A stretch of 64,000 bases of DNA, from the NCBI RefSeq assembly GCF_004000785.1, contig NZ_BILX01000010.1, forward strand, positions 62,001 to 126,000, in the 5' to 3' direction. Of the stretch, positions 35,499 to 45,766 are shown in pieces. The notes beneath the pieces were generated by a model, which was not told the DNA's origin, did no database searches, and saw only the letters and a list, made by a program, of their open reading frames with translations. Positions within the stretch are counted from its first letter, which is position 1. Every line of letters begins with the position of its first letter. A program made the translations under genes and the position numbers. The DNA comes from Paenibacillus ehimensis NBRC 15659. GTDB taxonomy: Bacteria > Bacillota > Bacilli > Paenibacillales > NBRC-103111.

Positions 35499-36269
35499 TT
35501 ACGAAAAGCGGTCTTCGGCCTCTTCCTCGGGTTCGAGCAGGCCGTCTCCTTCGCCGCTGCGCATATAGTGTTGGTACGCCTTGTTGCGGACAACCGTGAC
35601 CTGACGGCCGTACATGTCGGTCGCAAGGAAGCTTTCGATCGGTTCGACATATCCTTCGGTTTCGTCTGCTTCGATCTGCATCTCGTTGTAGCTGTCGGAT
35701 TCGTTCGGATCGTCGGCCATCGCCGGCGTATTGGACGTTCCCCAGCTTTCGACGATTTGCCAGGCGTCCTCGCCGTCGAACTGGGTTTGCCCCTCGCGCT
35801 CGTCCAGGCTTGTTCTTCCGAACGGGGGGTCAAGAAATTTTTCTTCCGCGGGACGGCGCTGGGACATATCGGGATCGGGGACATGCTCCACGCAGTAAGC
35901 GGTCGTCGGAACGGCTTCCAGCCGTTCGGGCGGAATCGGCTGCCCGCATACCCGGCAAATGCCGTATTCCCCCGATTCCATGCGCGCCAATGCCTCGTTG
36001 ATGTCGGTAAGCTGGTGCTCGGCATTTTCGTGAAGAGCGATATCTTTGCCGCGCTCGTACATCTCGGTCCCAAGGTCGGCCGGATGGTTGTCATAATTGG
36101 AAAGCTCTCCGGTCTGGACGCGCATGGAATCGCCGAGTCCCATATGCTCGCGCGATTCCAAGTGCCGCTCCAGCCACTGCTTTTCTTCCGTCAGCTTGGC
36201 TTTGAGCGCTTGGAGCTGCTCCCCGGTAAGCGGACCGGATGAACCGGATTCGAACGGAAGGTTTGTCAA
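35499..36269 (-). CDS. YteA/YlyA-type TraR/DksA zinc-finger protein
   Basis: A 256-aa protein with an N-terminal coiled coil (LTGEQLQALKAKLTEEKQWLERHL) and a DksA/TraR-like finger YGICRVCGQPIPPERLEAVP followed by TTAYCVEHV. Spacing is C-x2-C-x17-C-x2-H, so the fourth ligand is His, not Cys. The rest is acidic. In B. subtilis ylyA, an RNA-polymerase-interacting DksA-like protein active with sigma-G, occupies the slot between ileS and lspA, so orthology is likely; here the gene is turned to the opposite strand. TTG start behind AAAGGAGG. Confidence 0.8.
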   Translation of the reverse strand: MTNLPFESGSSGPLTGEQLQALKAKLTEEKQWLERHLESREHMGLGDSMRVQTGELSNYDNHPADLGTEMYERGKDIALHENAEHQLTDINEALARMESGEYGICRVCGQPIPPERLEAVPTTAYCVEHVPDPDMSQRRPAEEKFLDPPFGRTSLDEREGQTQFDGEDAWQIVESWGTSNTPAMADDPNESDSYNEMQIEADETEGYVEPIESFLATDMYGRQVTVVRNKAYQHYMRSGEGDGLLEPEEEAEDRFS

Positions 36270-36386
36270 GAAAAGCGCCTCCTTTTGATTAAAGCAAGCA
36301 AGTATCGTTATTTTTCACGCTGCCCGTTGTTTTTAGCTAGGTAAATGTATGCAGGTTGTCAGCAAGCCCAATAAGGAGTTGTTATC

Positions 36387-36914
36387 TTGAGATATTACAT
36401 TTACGCTTTCATCGTTCTCCTGTTGGACCAGGCTACCAAATGGCTGATTGTCAGCCGGTTGGAGCTGGGGGAATCGCGATCGGTGATCGGCGATTTTTTC
36501 CAAATCACTTCTCATCGGAACGCCGGAGCGGCATTCGGTATTTTGCAAAATCAGCGCTGGTTTTTCCTGGTGATTACCGTTCTTGTAGCGGTTGGGGTGA
36601 TCTGGTATTTGCAGAAGACGCGAAAAGAAGGGAAGAAGCTGCTGCCATTTGCTTTGAGCTTGCTGCTTGGAGGGGCGCTCGGCAATTTTATCGACCGTGC
36701 GCTGTTTGGGGAAGTCGTGGATTTTCTGGATTTTCACTTTCGCTTCAGTTTCTTCGGCCTCCCGGTGAACTATCCGTTCCCGATCTTTAACGTTGCCGAT
36801 TCCGCGATCGTCGTCGGTGTCGCCTTAATCTTCTTGGATTCGCTGATCAGCTGGCGCCAGGAATCGAAACAAAACGCCGCCAACAAGCTTGAAAGCGGGG
36901 ACGCGCAATCATGA
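36387..36914 (+). CDS. lspA: Lipoprotein signal peptidase LspA
   Basis: Membrane aspartyl peptidase II (175 aa) that cleaves prolipoproteins before the lipidated Cys. TTG start after TAAGGAG. Four transmembrane helices; catalytic aspartates lie in LLGGALGNFIDR and FPIFNVADSAIVVG, and NAGAAFGIL is the other family motif. Its substrates would include the DUF4349 lipoprotein near the window start. The stop overlaps the rluD start by 4 nt. Confidence 0.96.
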   Translation: MRYYIYAFIVLLLDQATKWLIVSRLELGESRSVIGDFFQITSHRNAGAAFGILQNQRWFFLVITVLVAVGVIWYLQKTRKEGKKLLPFALSLLLGGALGNFIDRALFGEVVDFLDFHFRFSFFGLPVNYPFPIFNVADSAIVVGVALIFLDSLISWRQESKQNAANKLESGDAQS

Positions 36915-37864
36915 AGGTAACCGAGCAAGGATGGTCGGAGCAGGATCAACGCTTCGAATGGACGGCTGAACCGGAAGACGCCGGAGAACGAATCGATAAG
37001 TTTATTACAGAAGCGCTGGAGGAAGAAGTGTCCCGTACGCAAGTGCAGCAGTGGATCAAGGACGGCTGCGTGAAGGTCGGCGGCCGCTCGGTGAAGCCGA
37101 ACTACAAGCTTTCCGAAGGAGATGCCCTGACGTTGGTCATGCCCGAACCGGAAGAGCTGGTGCTTACGCCGGAACCGATTCCGCTGGACGTTGTGTACGA
37201 GGATTCGGACGTGATTGTCGTAAACAAGCCGCGAGGAATGGTCGTACACCCGGCGCCGGGACACTACAGCGGAACGCTCGTCAATGCGCTCCTGTATCAT
37301 TGCAAGGATTTGTCCGGGATTAACGGCGTCATTCGGCCAGGCATCGTTCATCGCATTGACAAGGATACGTCGGGTCTGCTGATGGCCGCAAAAAACGATC
37401 TGGCTCATTCGGGTCTCGCCGCCCAACTGAAGGCGCATACGGTCGACCGTAAATATTTTGCTCTTGTACACGGCAACGTTCCGCACGAGAATGGCACCGT
37501 CGATGCGCCGATCGGCCGCGATCCGAAGGATCGGAAGCTGTATACGGTCACCGAACGGAACAGCAAGCATGCGGTGACGCATTTTCTTGTAGTCGAGAGG
37601 TTCGGCGATTACACGCTGCTGGAGTTGAAGCTGGAGACGGGGCGCACGCATCAGATTCGGGTGCACATGAAATTTATCGGGCATCCGCTTGTGGGAGATC
37701 CGGCGTACGGTCCTTCCAAAAGTAAAGGGGTCCTGATAGAGGGTCAAGCGCTTCACGCGGCCGTGCTCGGATTCGAGCATCCGCGTTCGGGACAGCAGCT
37801 GCAGTTCGAAGCGACGATTCCGGACGATATGCAGCGGGTTCTGGAAGTGCTGAGAACAAGGTAA
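36911..37864 (+). CDS. rluD: 23S rRNA pseudouridine synthase, RluD family (YlyB)
   Basis: Converts uridines of 23S rRNA helix 69 to pseudouridine (317 aa). N-terminal S4 RNA-binding domain (ERIDKFITEALEEEVSRTQVQQWIKDGCVKVGG), then the synthase domain with the catalytic Asp in HRIDKDTSGLLM, and TGRTHQIRVHMKFIGHPLVGDPAYG. Translationally coupled to lspA through an ATGA overlap, the same pair as in B. subtilis. Confidence 0.94.
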   Translation: MKVTEQGWSEQDQRFEWTAEPEDAGERIDKFITEALEEEVSRTQVQQWIKDGCVKVGGRSVKPNYKLSEGDALTLVMPEPEELVLTPEPIPLDVVYEDSDVIVVNKPRGMVVHPAPGHYSGTLVNALLYHCKDLSGINGVIRPGIVHRIDKDTSGLLMAAKNDLAHSGLAAQLKAHTVDRKYFALVHGNVPHENGTVDAPIGRDPKDRKLYTVTERNSKHAVTHFLVVERFGDYTLLELKLETGRTHQIRVHMKFIGHPLVGDPAYGPSKSKGVLIEGQALHAAVLGFEHPRSGQQLQFEATIPDDMQRVLEVLRTR

Positions 37865-37882
37865 GGGACATGGGGGAACACT

Positions 37883-39046
37883 ATGGAACAGCTTGAGCGC
37901 TTAATCAATCCGAGTGTTAAGGAGATTCAAATCTCGGGTATCCGGAAAATTTCCAATTTGGTTGCAAATTATAAAGACGCCCTCACGCTGACGATTGGCC
38001 AGCCGGATTTTCCGACGCCGGACCACATTATGCGTGCGGCCGAGCGGGCGATCGAAGAGCAACGGACGACCTATACGCCGAATCCGGGTCTTCCGGAGCT
38101 CCGGCAGGCCGCAGCGGCTTTCATCGAACGCAAATACGGCTTAAGCTATTCCGGGCTGGAGGAAGTGCTCGTTACCGTAGGCGCGAGCCAGGCGCTGGAC
38201 ATTACGCTTCGCACGATTCTGGAGCCGGGGAGCGAAGTGATCTTGCCCGGTCCGATCTACCCGGGATATGAGCCGCTCATTCGTCTGTGCGGCGGCGTGC
38301 CGGTTTATGCGGATACCCGCGGCACCGGCTTCAAGCTGACGGCGGACGTGCTGGAGCCGTTTCTGACCGAGAAGACGCGGTGCGTCATTTTGGCTTATCC
38401 GTCCAATCCGACCGGCCGGGTGATGAGCGCGGAGGAGCTGGCCGATATCGCCCGGCTGCTCGAATCGCGCCAGCTGTTCGTCATTTCCGACGAAATCTAC
38501 AGCGAGCTGATCTACGACGGGCCTCATCGTTCCATTGCCTCGCTGCCGGGGATGCGGGAGCGCACCATCGTCATTAACGGATTATCGAAGTCGCATTCGA
38601 TGACAGGCTGGCGAATCGGCTTTACTTTCGCCCCGGCTTATTTGACGCAGCACATGGTTAAGGTGCATCAGTACAATGTCACCTGCGCAAGCTCCATCAG
38701 CCAGTATGCGGCAATCGAAGCGTTGACAGCCGGAATCGACGATGCGCTGCCAATGAGAGCCGAATATGCGAAACGGCGGGATTTTGTTTATGACCGGCTC
38801 GTCGAGATGGGCTTTGAGCTGGCGAAGCCGGAGGGAGCATTTTATTTGTTTCCTTCCATTGAGCGCTTTGGCTTGTCTTCCATGGATTTTGCCATGAGGC
38901 TGCTCGACGAACAGCGGGTAGCCGTCGTGCCGGGGGATGCGTTCTCCTCGCTTGGAGAAGGCTATATCCGCTTATCGTACGCTTACTCGATGGACGTGCT
39001 GGAACGGGCCATGGAACGGTTGAAAGTATTCGTAAGCAGCCTGTAG
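37883..39046 (+). CDS. patA: N-acetyl-LL-diaminopimelate aminotransferase PatA
   Basis: PLP aminotransferase (387 aa), fold type I. The PLP lysine is in NGLSKSHSMTGWRIGF, with YPSNPTG and SDEIYSELIYDG also present. Strong overall resemblance to B. subtilis PatA, which transfers the amino group in the N-acetyl branch of the DAP pathway. Context supports this: dapL and dapH, the neighbouring steps, are encoded convergently just downstream. An aspartate or other class I aminotransferase is the alternative. Confidence 0.85.
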   Translation: MEQLERLINPSVKEIQISGIRKISNLVANYKDALTLTIGQPDFPTPDHIMRAAERAIEEQRTTYTPNPGLPELRQAAAAFIERKYGLSYSGLEEVLVTVGASQALDITLRTILEPGSEVILPGPIYPGYEPLIRLCGGVPVYADTRGTGFKLTADVLEPFLTEKTRCVILAYPSNPTGRVMSAEELADIARLLESRQLFVISDEIYSELIYDGPHRSIASLPGMRERTIVINGLSKSHSMTGWRIGFTFAPAYLTQHMVKVHQYNVTCASSISQYAAIEALTAGIDDALPMRAEYAKRRDFVYDRLVEMGFELAKPEGAFYLFPSIERFGLSSMDFAMRLLDEQRVAVVPGDAFSSLGEGYIRLSYAYSMDVLERAMERLKVFVSSL

Positions 39047-39054
39047 GTAAAAAT

Positions 39055-39108
39055 AAAAGCTTCTCATCCCGTTTCTCTGTGCAGAGGGCGGTGACGAGAA
39101 GCTTTTTT
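39055..39108. terminator. Bidirectional terminator between patA and dapL
   Basis: AAAAGCTTCTC (39055-39065) and GAGAAGCTTTT (39096-39106) form an 11-bp stem with A/T flanks on both sides, suited to ending patA (+) and dapL (-). Confidence 0.88.
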
Positions 39109-39109
39109 G

Positions 39110-40258
39110 CTATTGTTCGCTTTTCCAAGCCAGGAAGCGGCTCATCAGGTCGATGGCCAAGTCGATGGCGCGTTCGTCCGGCTCGAGCTTCGCATGATGC
39201 AGTCCGTAAGGGGTCCCGACGCCGAGCCAGAACATAAACCCGGGAATCGTTTCGAGAAAATAACCGAAATCTTCTCCGGTCATCGCTTCGGTACATTCGA
39301 TCAATTGAAGCGGCACCGAATGGTCCGTAGCTCGGATCCAGTTCATAAATTGGCCCGTCACGTCCGCCTCGTTAAACACCTGCCTGTAATTGGCGCCGTA
39401 GTCGATCTCGGCCTTGCAGGCGAAAGCCGTCTCCATTCCGGCGACGAGCGCCTCGATACGGGATTTGACGAGCGACATCGTTTCGGCCGAGAGTGTCCGT
39501 ATCGTTCCTTCCAGGCGTGCCGTCTCCGCAATAATATTTTGCTTGGTGCCGCCATCGATTTTGCCGATCGTAATAACAGCCGAATCCAGAGGATTGACAT
39601 TGCGGGAAATGACGGTTTGCAGCTGTCCCACAAGCTGGCACGCGGCTATCACCATGTCGTTTGCGTTATGCGGGAAAGCCGCATGTCCGCCTTTGCCCGT
39701 CAAGGTGATGAACAGCTCGGACGTATTGGCAAACAAAATGCCCGGTTTGGTCGCTACGGTGCCTACCGGATATTCCGGCGCGATATGCAAGGCGAATATT
39801 TCATCGGGCATCCAGTCCCGGAGCTCTTCGCATTCGAGCATCGGTTTGGCGCCTCCCGGCCCTTCTTCCGCCGGCTGAAAAATAAAGGTGAGATTATCAC
39901 GGATCGGCTGCCGTGCAAAATGCGTCAGAATGCCGAGGCCGATCGACATATGCAGATCATGCCCGCAGGCATGCATATAACCGGGATGCTCCGAACGGAA
40001 ATCGTACCCGGTGTTTTCGGTGATCGGGAGCCCGTCGATATCGGCACGGTAACCGAACCGGCGCTTGGGCGCAGTTCCTTTCACATTCACGATAATGCCG
40101 GTACGCCAAGTGCGGACTTCCAGGCGTTCCTGCGGCAAGGACGCGATGTAATCGAGCAGATACCGCTGGGTCTTAAATTCTTGAAACCCGAGCTCCGGGA
40201 TTTTATGCAAGTCTCTGCGAATTTGGACAAAACGGCTCGGGTTGACGGCTACGGACAT
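39110..40258 (-). CDS. dapL: N-acetyldiaminopimelate deacetylase
   Basis: M20-family metallo-amidohydrolase (382 aa) that removes the acetyl group from N-acetyl-LL-DAP. Metal-binding motifs: [34 protein letters not shown], and a C-terminal [14 protein letters not shown] follows AAAGGAGG. It lies directly after dapH on the same strand, and together with patA completes the acetylase variant of LL-DAP synthesis that feeds MurE. Confidence 0.93.
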   Translation of the reverse strand: MSVAVNPSRFVQIRRDLHKIPELGFQEFKTQRYLLDYIASLPQERLEVRTWRTGIIVNVKGTAPKRRFGYRADIDGLPITENTGYDFRSEHPGYMHACGHDLHMSIGLGILTHFARQPIRDNLTFIFQPAEEGPGGAKPMLECEELRDWMPDEIFALHIAPEYPVGTVATKPGILFANTSELFITLTGKGGHAAFPHNANDMVIAACQLVGQLQTVISRNVNPLDSAVITIGKIDGGTKQNIIAETARLEGTIRTLSAETMSLVKSRIEALVAGMETAFACKAEIDYGANYRQVFNEADVTGQFMNWIRATDHSVPLQLIECTEAMTGEDFGYFLETIPGFMFWLGVGTPYGLHHAKLEPDERAIDLAIDLMSRFLAWKSEQ

Positions 40259-40288
40259 GGTGTCAATGCCTCCTTTGGTGAGGGAATG

Positions 40289-40322
40289 AAGAGAAAGGCC
40301 CGGCGTCTGATCGCCGAGCCTT
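40289..40322 (-). terminator. Hairpin between dapH and dapL
   Basis: AAGGCTCGGCG / CGCCGGGCCTT on the - strand (40322 to 40295), followed by TCTCTTC. The tail is only pyrimidine rich, so partial termination or processing is likely. Confidence 0.5.
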
Positions 40323-40334
40323 GTGTGCGCCGAA

Positions 40335-41048
40335 TTACAGGTTGCGCAGATCTTTCAAAATTTCCGTTTTCGACTTCGTTTTGTCGTCCACTTTTTTGAT
40401 GACGCGGGCAGGGGTACCGGCAACGACGCTGAATTCCGGCACGTCTTCCACGACGACCGCGCCTGCAGCGACGACGGACCCTTGTCCGACGCGCACGCCT
40501 TCGAGAATCACGGCGTTAGCTCCGACGAGCACGTCGTCTTCGATCACGACCGGTTGGGCGGAAGGCGGCTCAATTACGCCCGCGAGGACGGCGCCTGCTC
40601 CGATGTGGCACATTTTGCCGACTTTCACGCGGCCGCCGAGAATGGCGTTCATATCGATCATCGTGCCTTCGCCGATGGTCACGCCGATGTTGATCACGGC
40701 TCCCATCATGATGATGGCGTTGTCGCCGATGCCGACCATGTCGCGGATAATCGCGCCCGGCTCAATGCGGGCGTTGATGTTTTTGAGGTCCAGCAGCGGA
40801 ACTGCGGAATTGCGGCGGTCATTTTCCACCACGTAGTCTTCGATTTTGCCGGCTTCTGCGTCCAGCACGCTCTTTACTTCCGCCCAATCGCCGAACAGCA
40901 CGCCGCTCTTGCCGGAGATGAACGCTTGAATATTGTCTCCGAAGGAGATGGATTCCAGGTCGCCTTTGACGTATACTTTAACCGGAGTCTTTTTCTTGCT
41001 TGTTTTAATGAGATTAATGACATCTTCCGTATTCATTTCGATCGACAT
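40335..41048 (-). CDS. dapH: Tetrahydrodipicolinate N-acetyltransferase
   Basis: Acetyl-CoA-dependent enzyme (237 aa) that opens the N-acetyl branch of diaminopimelate synthesis. The N-terminal domain (residues 1-90) has the family DapH signature, and residues 95-205 form a left-handed beta-helix of hexapeptide repeats ([40 protein letters not shown]). The ATG is preceded by AAGGAGC. A strong promoter for the unit lies upstream at 41133-41161. Confidence 0.96.
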   Translation of the reverse strand: MSIEMNTEDVINLIKTSKKKTPVKVYVKGDLESISFGDNIQAFISGKSGVLFGDWAEVKSVLDAEAGKIEDYVVENDRRNSAVPLLDLKNINARIEPGAIIRDMVGIGDNAIIMMGAVINIGVTIGEGTMIDMNAILGGRVKVGKMCHIGAGAVLAGVIEPPSAQPVVIEDDVLVGANAVILEGVRVGQGSVVAAGAVVVEDVPEFSVVAGTPARVIKKVDDKTKSKTEILKDLRNL

Positions 41049-41132
41049 AAACGGGATTCCAGCTCCTTATGTAGTGATACCGTGAACGAAAACGGGCATG
41101 ATCCGTTGTCCCGAAGATCACGAACTACATCT

Positions 41133-41161
41133 TTTATAGCATAAAACGCATGCCCTAGCAA
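41133..41161 (-). promoter_or_regulatory. Sigma-A promoter of dapH-dapL
   Basis: On the - strand TTGCTA (41161-41156) and TATAAA (41138-41133) are 17 bp apart. It is divergent from the pyr promoter about 40 bp away. Confidence 0.7.
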
Positions 41162-41198
41162 TCCTTGGCCCCTCGAACAGGGGGAGATTCGGGATGTA

Positions 41199-41227
41199 TT
41201 GACATTGGGTCTCGAACATGGCATAAT
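41199..41227 (+). promoter_or_regulatory. Sigma-A promoter of the pyr operon
   Basis: TTGACA (41199-41204) and CATAAT (41222-41227) with a 17-bp spacer lie directly upstream of the PyrR leader. Confidence 0.9.
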
Positions 41228-41233
41228 GCTTGT

Positions 41234-41404
41234 AACTGAATAGCACCTTTAAAATCAGTCCCGTGAGGCTGGCAAGGTGAACGACGAATCGAACGGTCCA
41301 AACGGATGCGCCGATGGCTTAGATGCCGGTGAGGTGTGTCTGTTGCGGTGTGGCCTGTTCTGTTCCTGTGTGCGCAAACCTTGCCGATACGGCAAGGTTT
41401 TTTT
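41234..41404 (+). promoter_or_regulatory. PyrR-dependent attenuator leader
   Basis: The PyrR-binding loop AGTCCCGTGAGGCTGGCAAGG (split here as AGTCCCGTGAGGCT and GGCAAGG, 41257-41277) matches the known Bacillus motif AGUCC-N-GAGGCU-N-CAAGG and is closed by CACCTT / AAGGTG (41244-41249, 41274-41279). The terminator AAACCTTGCCG / CGGCAAGGTTT (41376-41386, 41390-41400) ends in a T-run at 41404. UMP-bound PyrR should stabilise the anti-antiterminator and cause termination before pyrR. Confidence 0.9.
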
Positions 41405-41446
41405 GTGGTCAAAATCGCGAAAGCTTTGGTGAAGGAGGTTGTCTGA

Positions 41447-42936
<1,490 letters not shown>

Positions 42937-42978
42937 ACCGAATCCTAACCTACTAAGATGAACGAAGCGGAGGTTCCC

Positions 42979-44262
42979 ATGGGAATTTGGATACTGAATG
43001 CCAGCCTCGCGGCTGGGGGCAATGAATTAACGAAAAAGCACGTGTTCGCGAATGGCGAGCGCATCGAGCAAATCGTCGATGCAGGGGGAGCTTTGCCGGA
43101 TACGGCCGGACATACGGTCATCGACGCCCAAGGAAAGCTGCTGGCACCCGGACTCATCGACATGCACGTGCATTTGCGCGAACCTGGCTTCGAATATAAG
43201 GAAGATATCGCGTCGGGTACCCGTTCCGCGGCGCGCGGCGGCTTCACCACGATTGCCTGCATGCCGAACACGCGGCCGGTCATCGATACGGTGGAAACGG
43301 TGCAGTACGTGCTGAACAAAGCCCAAACCGAAGGTATCGTACGCGTCCTGCCTTACGGCTGCATCACGAAAAACGAGCTCGGCCGCGAGCTCACGGACTT
43401 CGATGCCCTGAAGGAAGCCGGGGTCATCGGCTACACGGACGACGGCGTCGGCGTGCAAAGCGCGCAAATGATGAAGGATGCGATGGCCAAAGCGGCCTCG
43501 ATCGGCATGCCGATTATTGCGCACTGCGAGGACAATACGCTGGTCGAAGGCGCTGCCGTAAGCGAAGGAGCGTTCGCCCGCAAGCACGGACTCAAAGGGA
43601 TTCCGAACGAATCCGAAGCGATTCATGTCGGCCGCGACATTCTGCTCGCCGAAGCGACAGGAGTGCACTACCATGTGTGCCACGTCAGCACGGAGCAGTC
43701 GGTCCGCCTGATCCGCCAAGCGAAGCAGATCGGCATTAAAGTGACCGCCGAAGTGTGCCCGCATCACCTGCTGTTGTCCGACGAGGACATCCCGGGGATG
43801 GATGCGAACTGGAAAATGAACCCGCCGCTGCGTACACCGCGCGACGTGCAGGCCTGCATCGAGGGCCTTGTCGACGGCACGATCGACATCGTCGTCACCG
43901 ACCATGCTCCGCACAGCGAGGAAGAGAAAGCGCGCGGCATGCAGCTGGCTCCGTTCGGCATCGTCGGCTTCGAGACGGCCTTCCCGCTCTTGTATACGAA
44001 GTTCGTCGCTACCGGCCAATGGACGCTGGAGTTTCTGCTTGATAAGATGACCAAGCTGCCGGCGCAAGTGTTCGGACTTCCTTGGGGGATGATCGAGGTT
44101 GGCAGAGCAGCTGACCTGACGCTGATCGACCTTGAAACGGAGAAGAAGGTCAACCCGGCGGAATTCCTTTCCAAGGGACGCAACACGCCGTTCACCGGCT
44201 GGAGCTTGAAGGGCTGGCCGACCTTGACGATCGTAGGCGGTAACGTCGTCTGGTCCGAGTAG
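42979..44262 (+). CDS. pyrC: Dihydroorotase
   Basis: Zinc amidohydrolase (427 aa) that cyclises carbamoyl aspartate to dihydroorotate. ATG 42979 after GCGGAGG gives the family length; ATG 42958 would add 7 residues without an SD. Metal motifs: LIDMHVHLREPG, HCEDNTL, HVSTEQSVRL and VTDHAPHSEEEK with the catalytic Asp. It is followed by a 328-nt gap holding a palindromic repeat rather than directly by carA. Confidence 0.96.
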   Translation: MGIWILNASLAAGGNELTKKHVFANGERIEQIVDAGGALPDTAGHTVIDAQGKLLAPGLIDMHVHLREPGFEYKEDIASGTRSAARGGFTTIACMPNTRPVIDTVETVQYVLNKAQTEGIVRVLPYGCITKNELGRELTDFDALKEAGVIGYTDDGVGVQSAQMMKDAMAKAASIGMPIIAHCEDNTLVEGAAVSEGAFARKHGLKGIPNESEAIHVGRDILLAEATGVHYHVCHVSTEQSVRLIRQAKQIGIKVTAEVCPHHLLLSDEDIPGMDANWKMNPPLRTPRDVQACIEGLVDGTIDIVVTDHAPHSEEEKARGMQLAPFGIVGFETAFPLLYTKFVATGQWTLEFLLDKMTKLPAQVFGLPWGMIEVGRAADLTLIDLETEKKVNPAEFLSKGRNTPFTGWSLKGWPTLTIVGGNVVWSE

Positions 44263-44400
44263 GTAACCGCGAGTAGACCTCTGCTGAGAGGGGAACCTAC
44301 AGTTAGGGAAAATAAAGGAACCCGAGTTCTTTATTTATAGAAGTTGAAAGAACGGCTTGATTGGGTCGCGCACCGCTGCCCACAGCATCGTAAAGCGTGT
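44263..44400 (+). other. pyrC downstream hairpins
   Basis: Two small hairpins: CCTCT-GCTG-AGAGG (44278-44291), and AAATAAAGGAAC / GTTCTTTATTT (44310-44321, 44326-44336) with one bulged base. The second could act as a weak terminator or RNA end but lacks a GC-rich stem and a following T-run. Confidence 0.4.
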
Positions 44401-44564
44401 TCGGTCGGCCGCGGGGGCGTCAGCCTCCGCGCCGTCCGGACAAACGCGATCCCCCGTCGCAGCCCCTCTAAAGCTGCAGACCCCCTTGTGCGACACTTGA
44501 GGGGTCCAGGGGCGGCGCCCCTGGGGTCCCCCTTTGGAAAGGGGGATTTAGGGGGATTATTTAC
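44401..44564. repeat. GC-rich palindromic repeat (dispersed-type) between pyrC and carA
   Basis: A chain of palindromes with no coding potential I believe: GCGGGGGCGTCAGCCTCCGC (near 44410-44430), GACCCC / GGGGTC around a 17-nt loop (about 44478-44506), CCAGGGGC-GGC-GCCCCTGG (44506-44524) and CCCCCTTT-GG-AAAGGGGG (44528-44545) followed by ATTTAGGGGGATT. The style, especially the final block, is that of intergenic repeats found in many copies in some genomes; copy number here cannot be tested within one window. Confidence 0.6.
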
Positions 44565-44590
44565 CACACAGTACAAGGAGATGACAGCAG

Positions 44591-45766
44591 ATGCAGGCAA
44601 GATTGTTGTTGGAAGACGGTACCCTGTTTACCGGCAAAGCATTCGGAAGCACCGGCGACTCGGTTGGCGAAGTCGTGTTCAATACAGGCATTACAGGATA
44701 CCAAGAGGTATTGTCCGATCCGTCCTACTGCGGCCAAATCGTAACCATGACATACCCGCTGATCGGAAACTACGGCATCACGCGCGACGATTTCGAATCG
44801 ATCCGTCCATTCATTCACGGGTTTGTCGTTCGCGAGCACGAAATGGTGCCCAGCAACTGGAGAGCGGAATACTCGTTGGACAGCCTGCTTAAGGAATACG
44901 GGATCATCGGCATCAGCGGCATCGATACCCGGATGCTGACCCGCCGTATCCGTCACCATGGCGTCATGAAAGGCATCCTGACCACCTCCGAGAAGCGTGT
45001 GGAAGAGCTGTTGGAGCAGCTGAAAGCATCGCCGCTCATGACGGATCAAGTGTCCCGCGTATCTACGAAAAGCGTGTTCAGCGCTCCGGGCACAAAAGAG
45101 CGCGTCGTTCTCGTCGATTTTGGCTCCAAGAGCGGCATCTTGCGCGACTTGACCAAGCGCGGCTGCGACGTTGTCGTTGTACCGCAGGATACGACCGCGG
45201 ACCAAATCCGCCGGCTCGCACCGGACGGCATTCTGCTGTCCAACGGCCCCGGAGACCCGAAAGACGTGCCGCATGCGGCGAAAATGATCGCCGAGCTGCT
45301 CGGTGAATTCCCGATCTTCGGCATCTGTCTCGGCCATCAGCTGTTTGCTTTGGCAGCCGGTGCCGATACGGAAAAGCTGAAATTCGGCCACCGCGGCGGC
45401 AACCATCCGGTAAAAGACCTTGCTACGGGCCGCTGCTACATCACATCGCAAAACCATGGCTACACTGTAAAAGAAGATTCCATCGCTGGCACGGATTTGG
45501 AAGTGACCCATATCAACAACAACGACAAGACGATCGAAGGGCTGCGTCACAAAAAATATCCGGCTTTCTCCGTTCAGTATCATCCAGAGGCAGCGCCGGG
45601 ACCGTTCGATTCGAGCTACTTGTTCGATGACTTCCTGCAGCTGATCCGCGACCATAAGAGCAACAACCCGCAGCTTCCGCGTCAGGCGCAGATCGCAGCG
45701 GCATACCAAGCGGGCAGCACGGCCGTATCCGCATCGAAAGGGGAGCTCCACTATGCCGAAAAATAA
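44591..45766 (+). CDS. carA: Carbamoyl-phosphate synthase small (glutaminase) subunit
   Basis: Hydrolyses glutamine and channels ammonia to CarB (391 aa). N-terminal CPSase_sm domain ([15 protein letters not shown]) and C-terminal class I amidotransferase with nucleophile Cys in [13 protein letters not shown] and the His/Glu pair in [13 protein letters not shown] follows AAGGAG by 10 nt. In the pyr operon of Bacillus it is called pyrAA. Overlaps carB by 14 nt. Confidence 0.97.
   Translation: MQARLLLEDGTLFTGKAFGSTGDSVGEVVFNTGITGYQEVLSDPSYCGQIVTMTYPLIGNYGITRDDFESIRPFIHGFVVREHEMVPSNWRAEYSLDSLLKEYGIIGISGIDTRMLTRRIRHHGVMKGILTTSEKRVEELLEQLKASPLMTDQVSRVSTKSVFSAPGTKERVVLVDFGSKSGILRDLTKRGCDVVVVPQDTTADQIRRLAPDGILLSNGPGDPKDVPHAAKMIAELLGEFPIFGICLGHQLFALAAGADTEKLKFGHRGGNHPVKDLATGRCYITSQNHGYTVKEDSIAGTDLEVTHINNNDKTIEGLRHKKYPAFSVQYHPEAAPGPFDSSYLFDDFLQLIRDHKSNNPQLPRQAQIAAAYQAGSTAVSASKGELHYAEK

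Noticed and set aside
39107-40399. 430-codon + strand frame
   Set aside because: Opposite dapL, which has full M20 motifs; the + frame has no recognisable domain.
44344-44892. 182-codon + strand frame in the pyrC-carA gap
   Set aside because: It covers the palindromic repeat and the carA 5' end, is Arg/Gly rich and has no SD.
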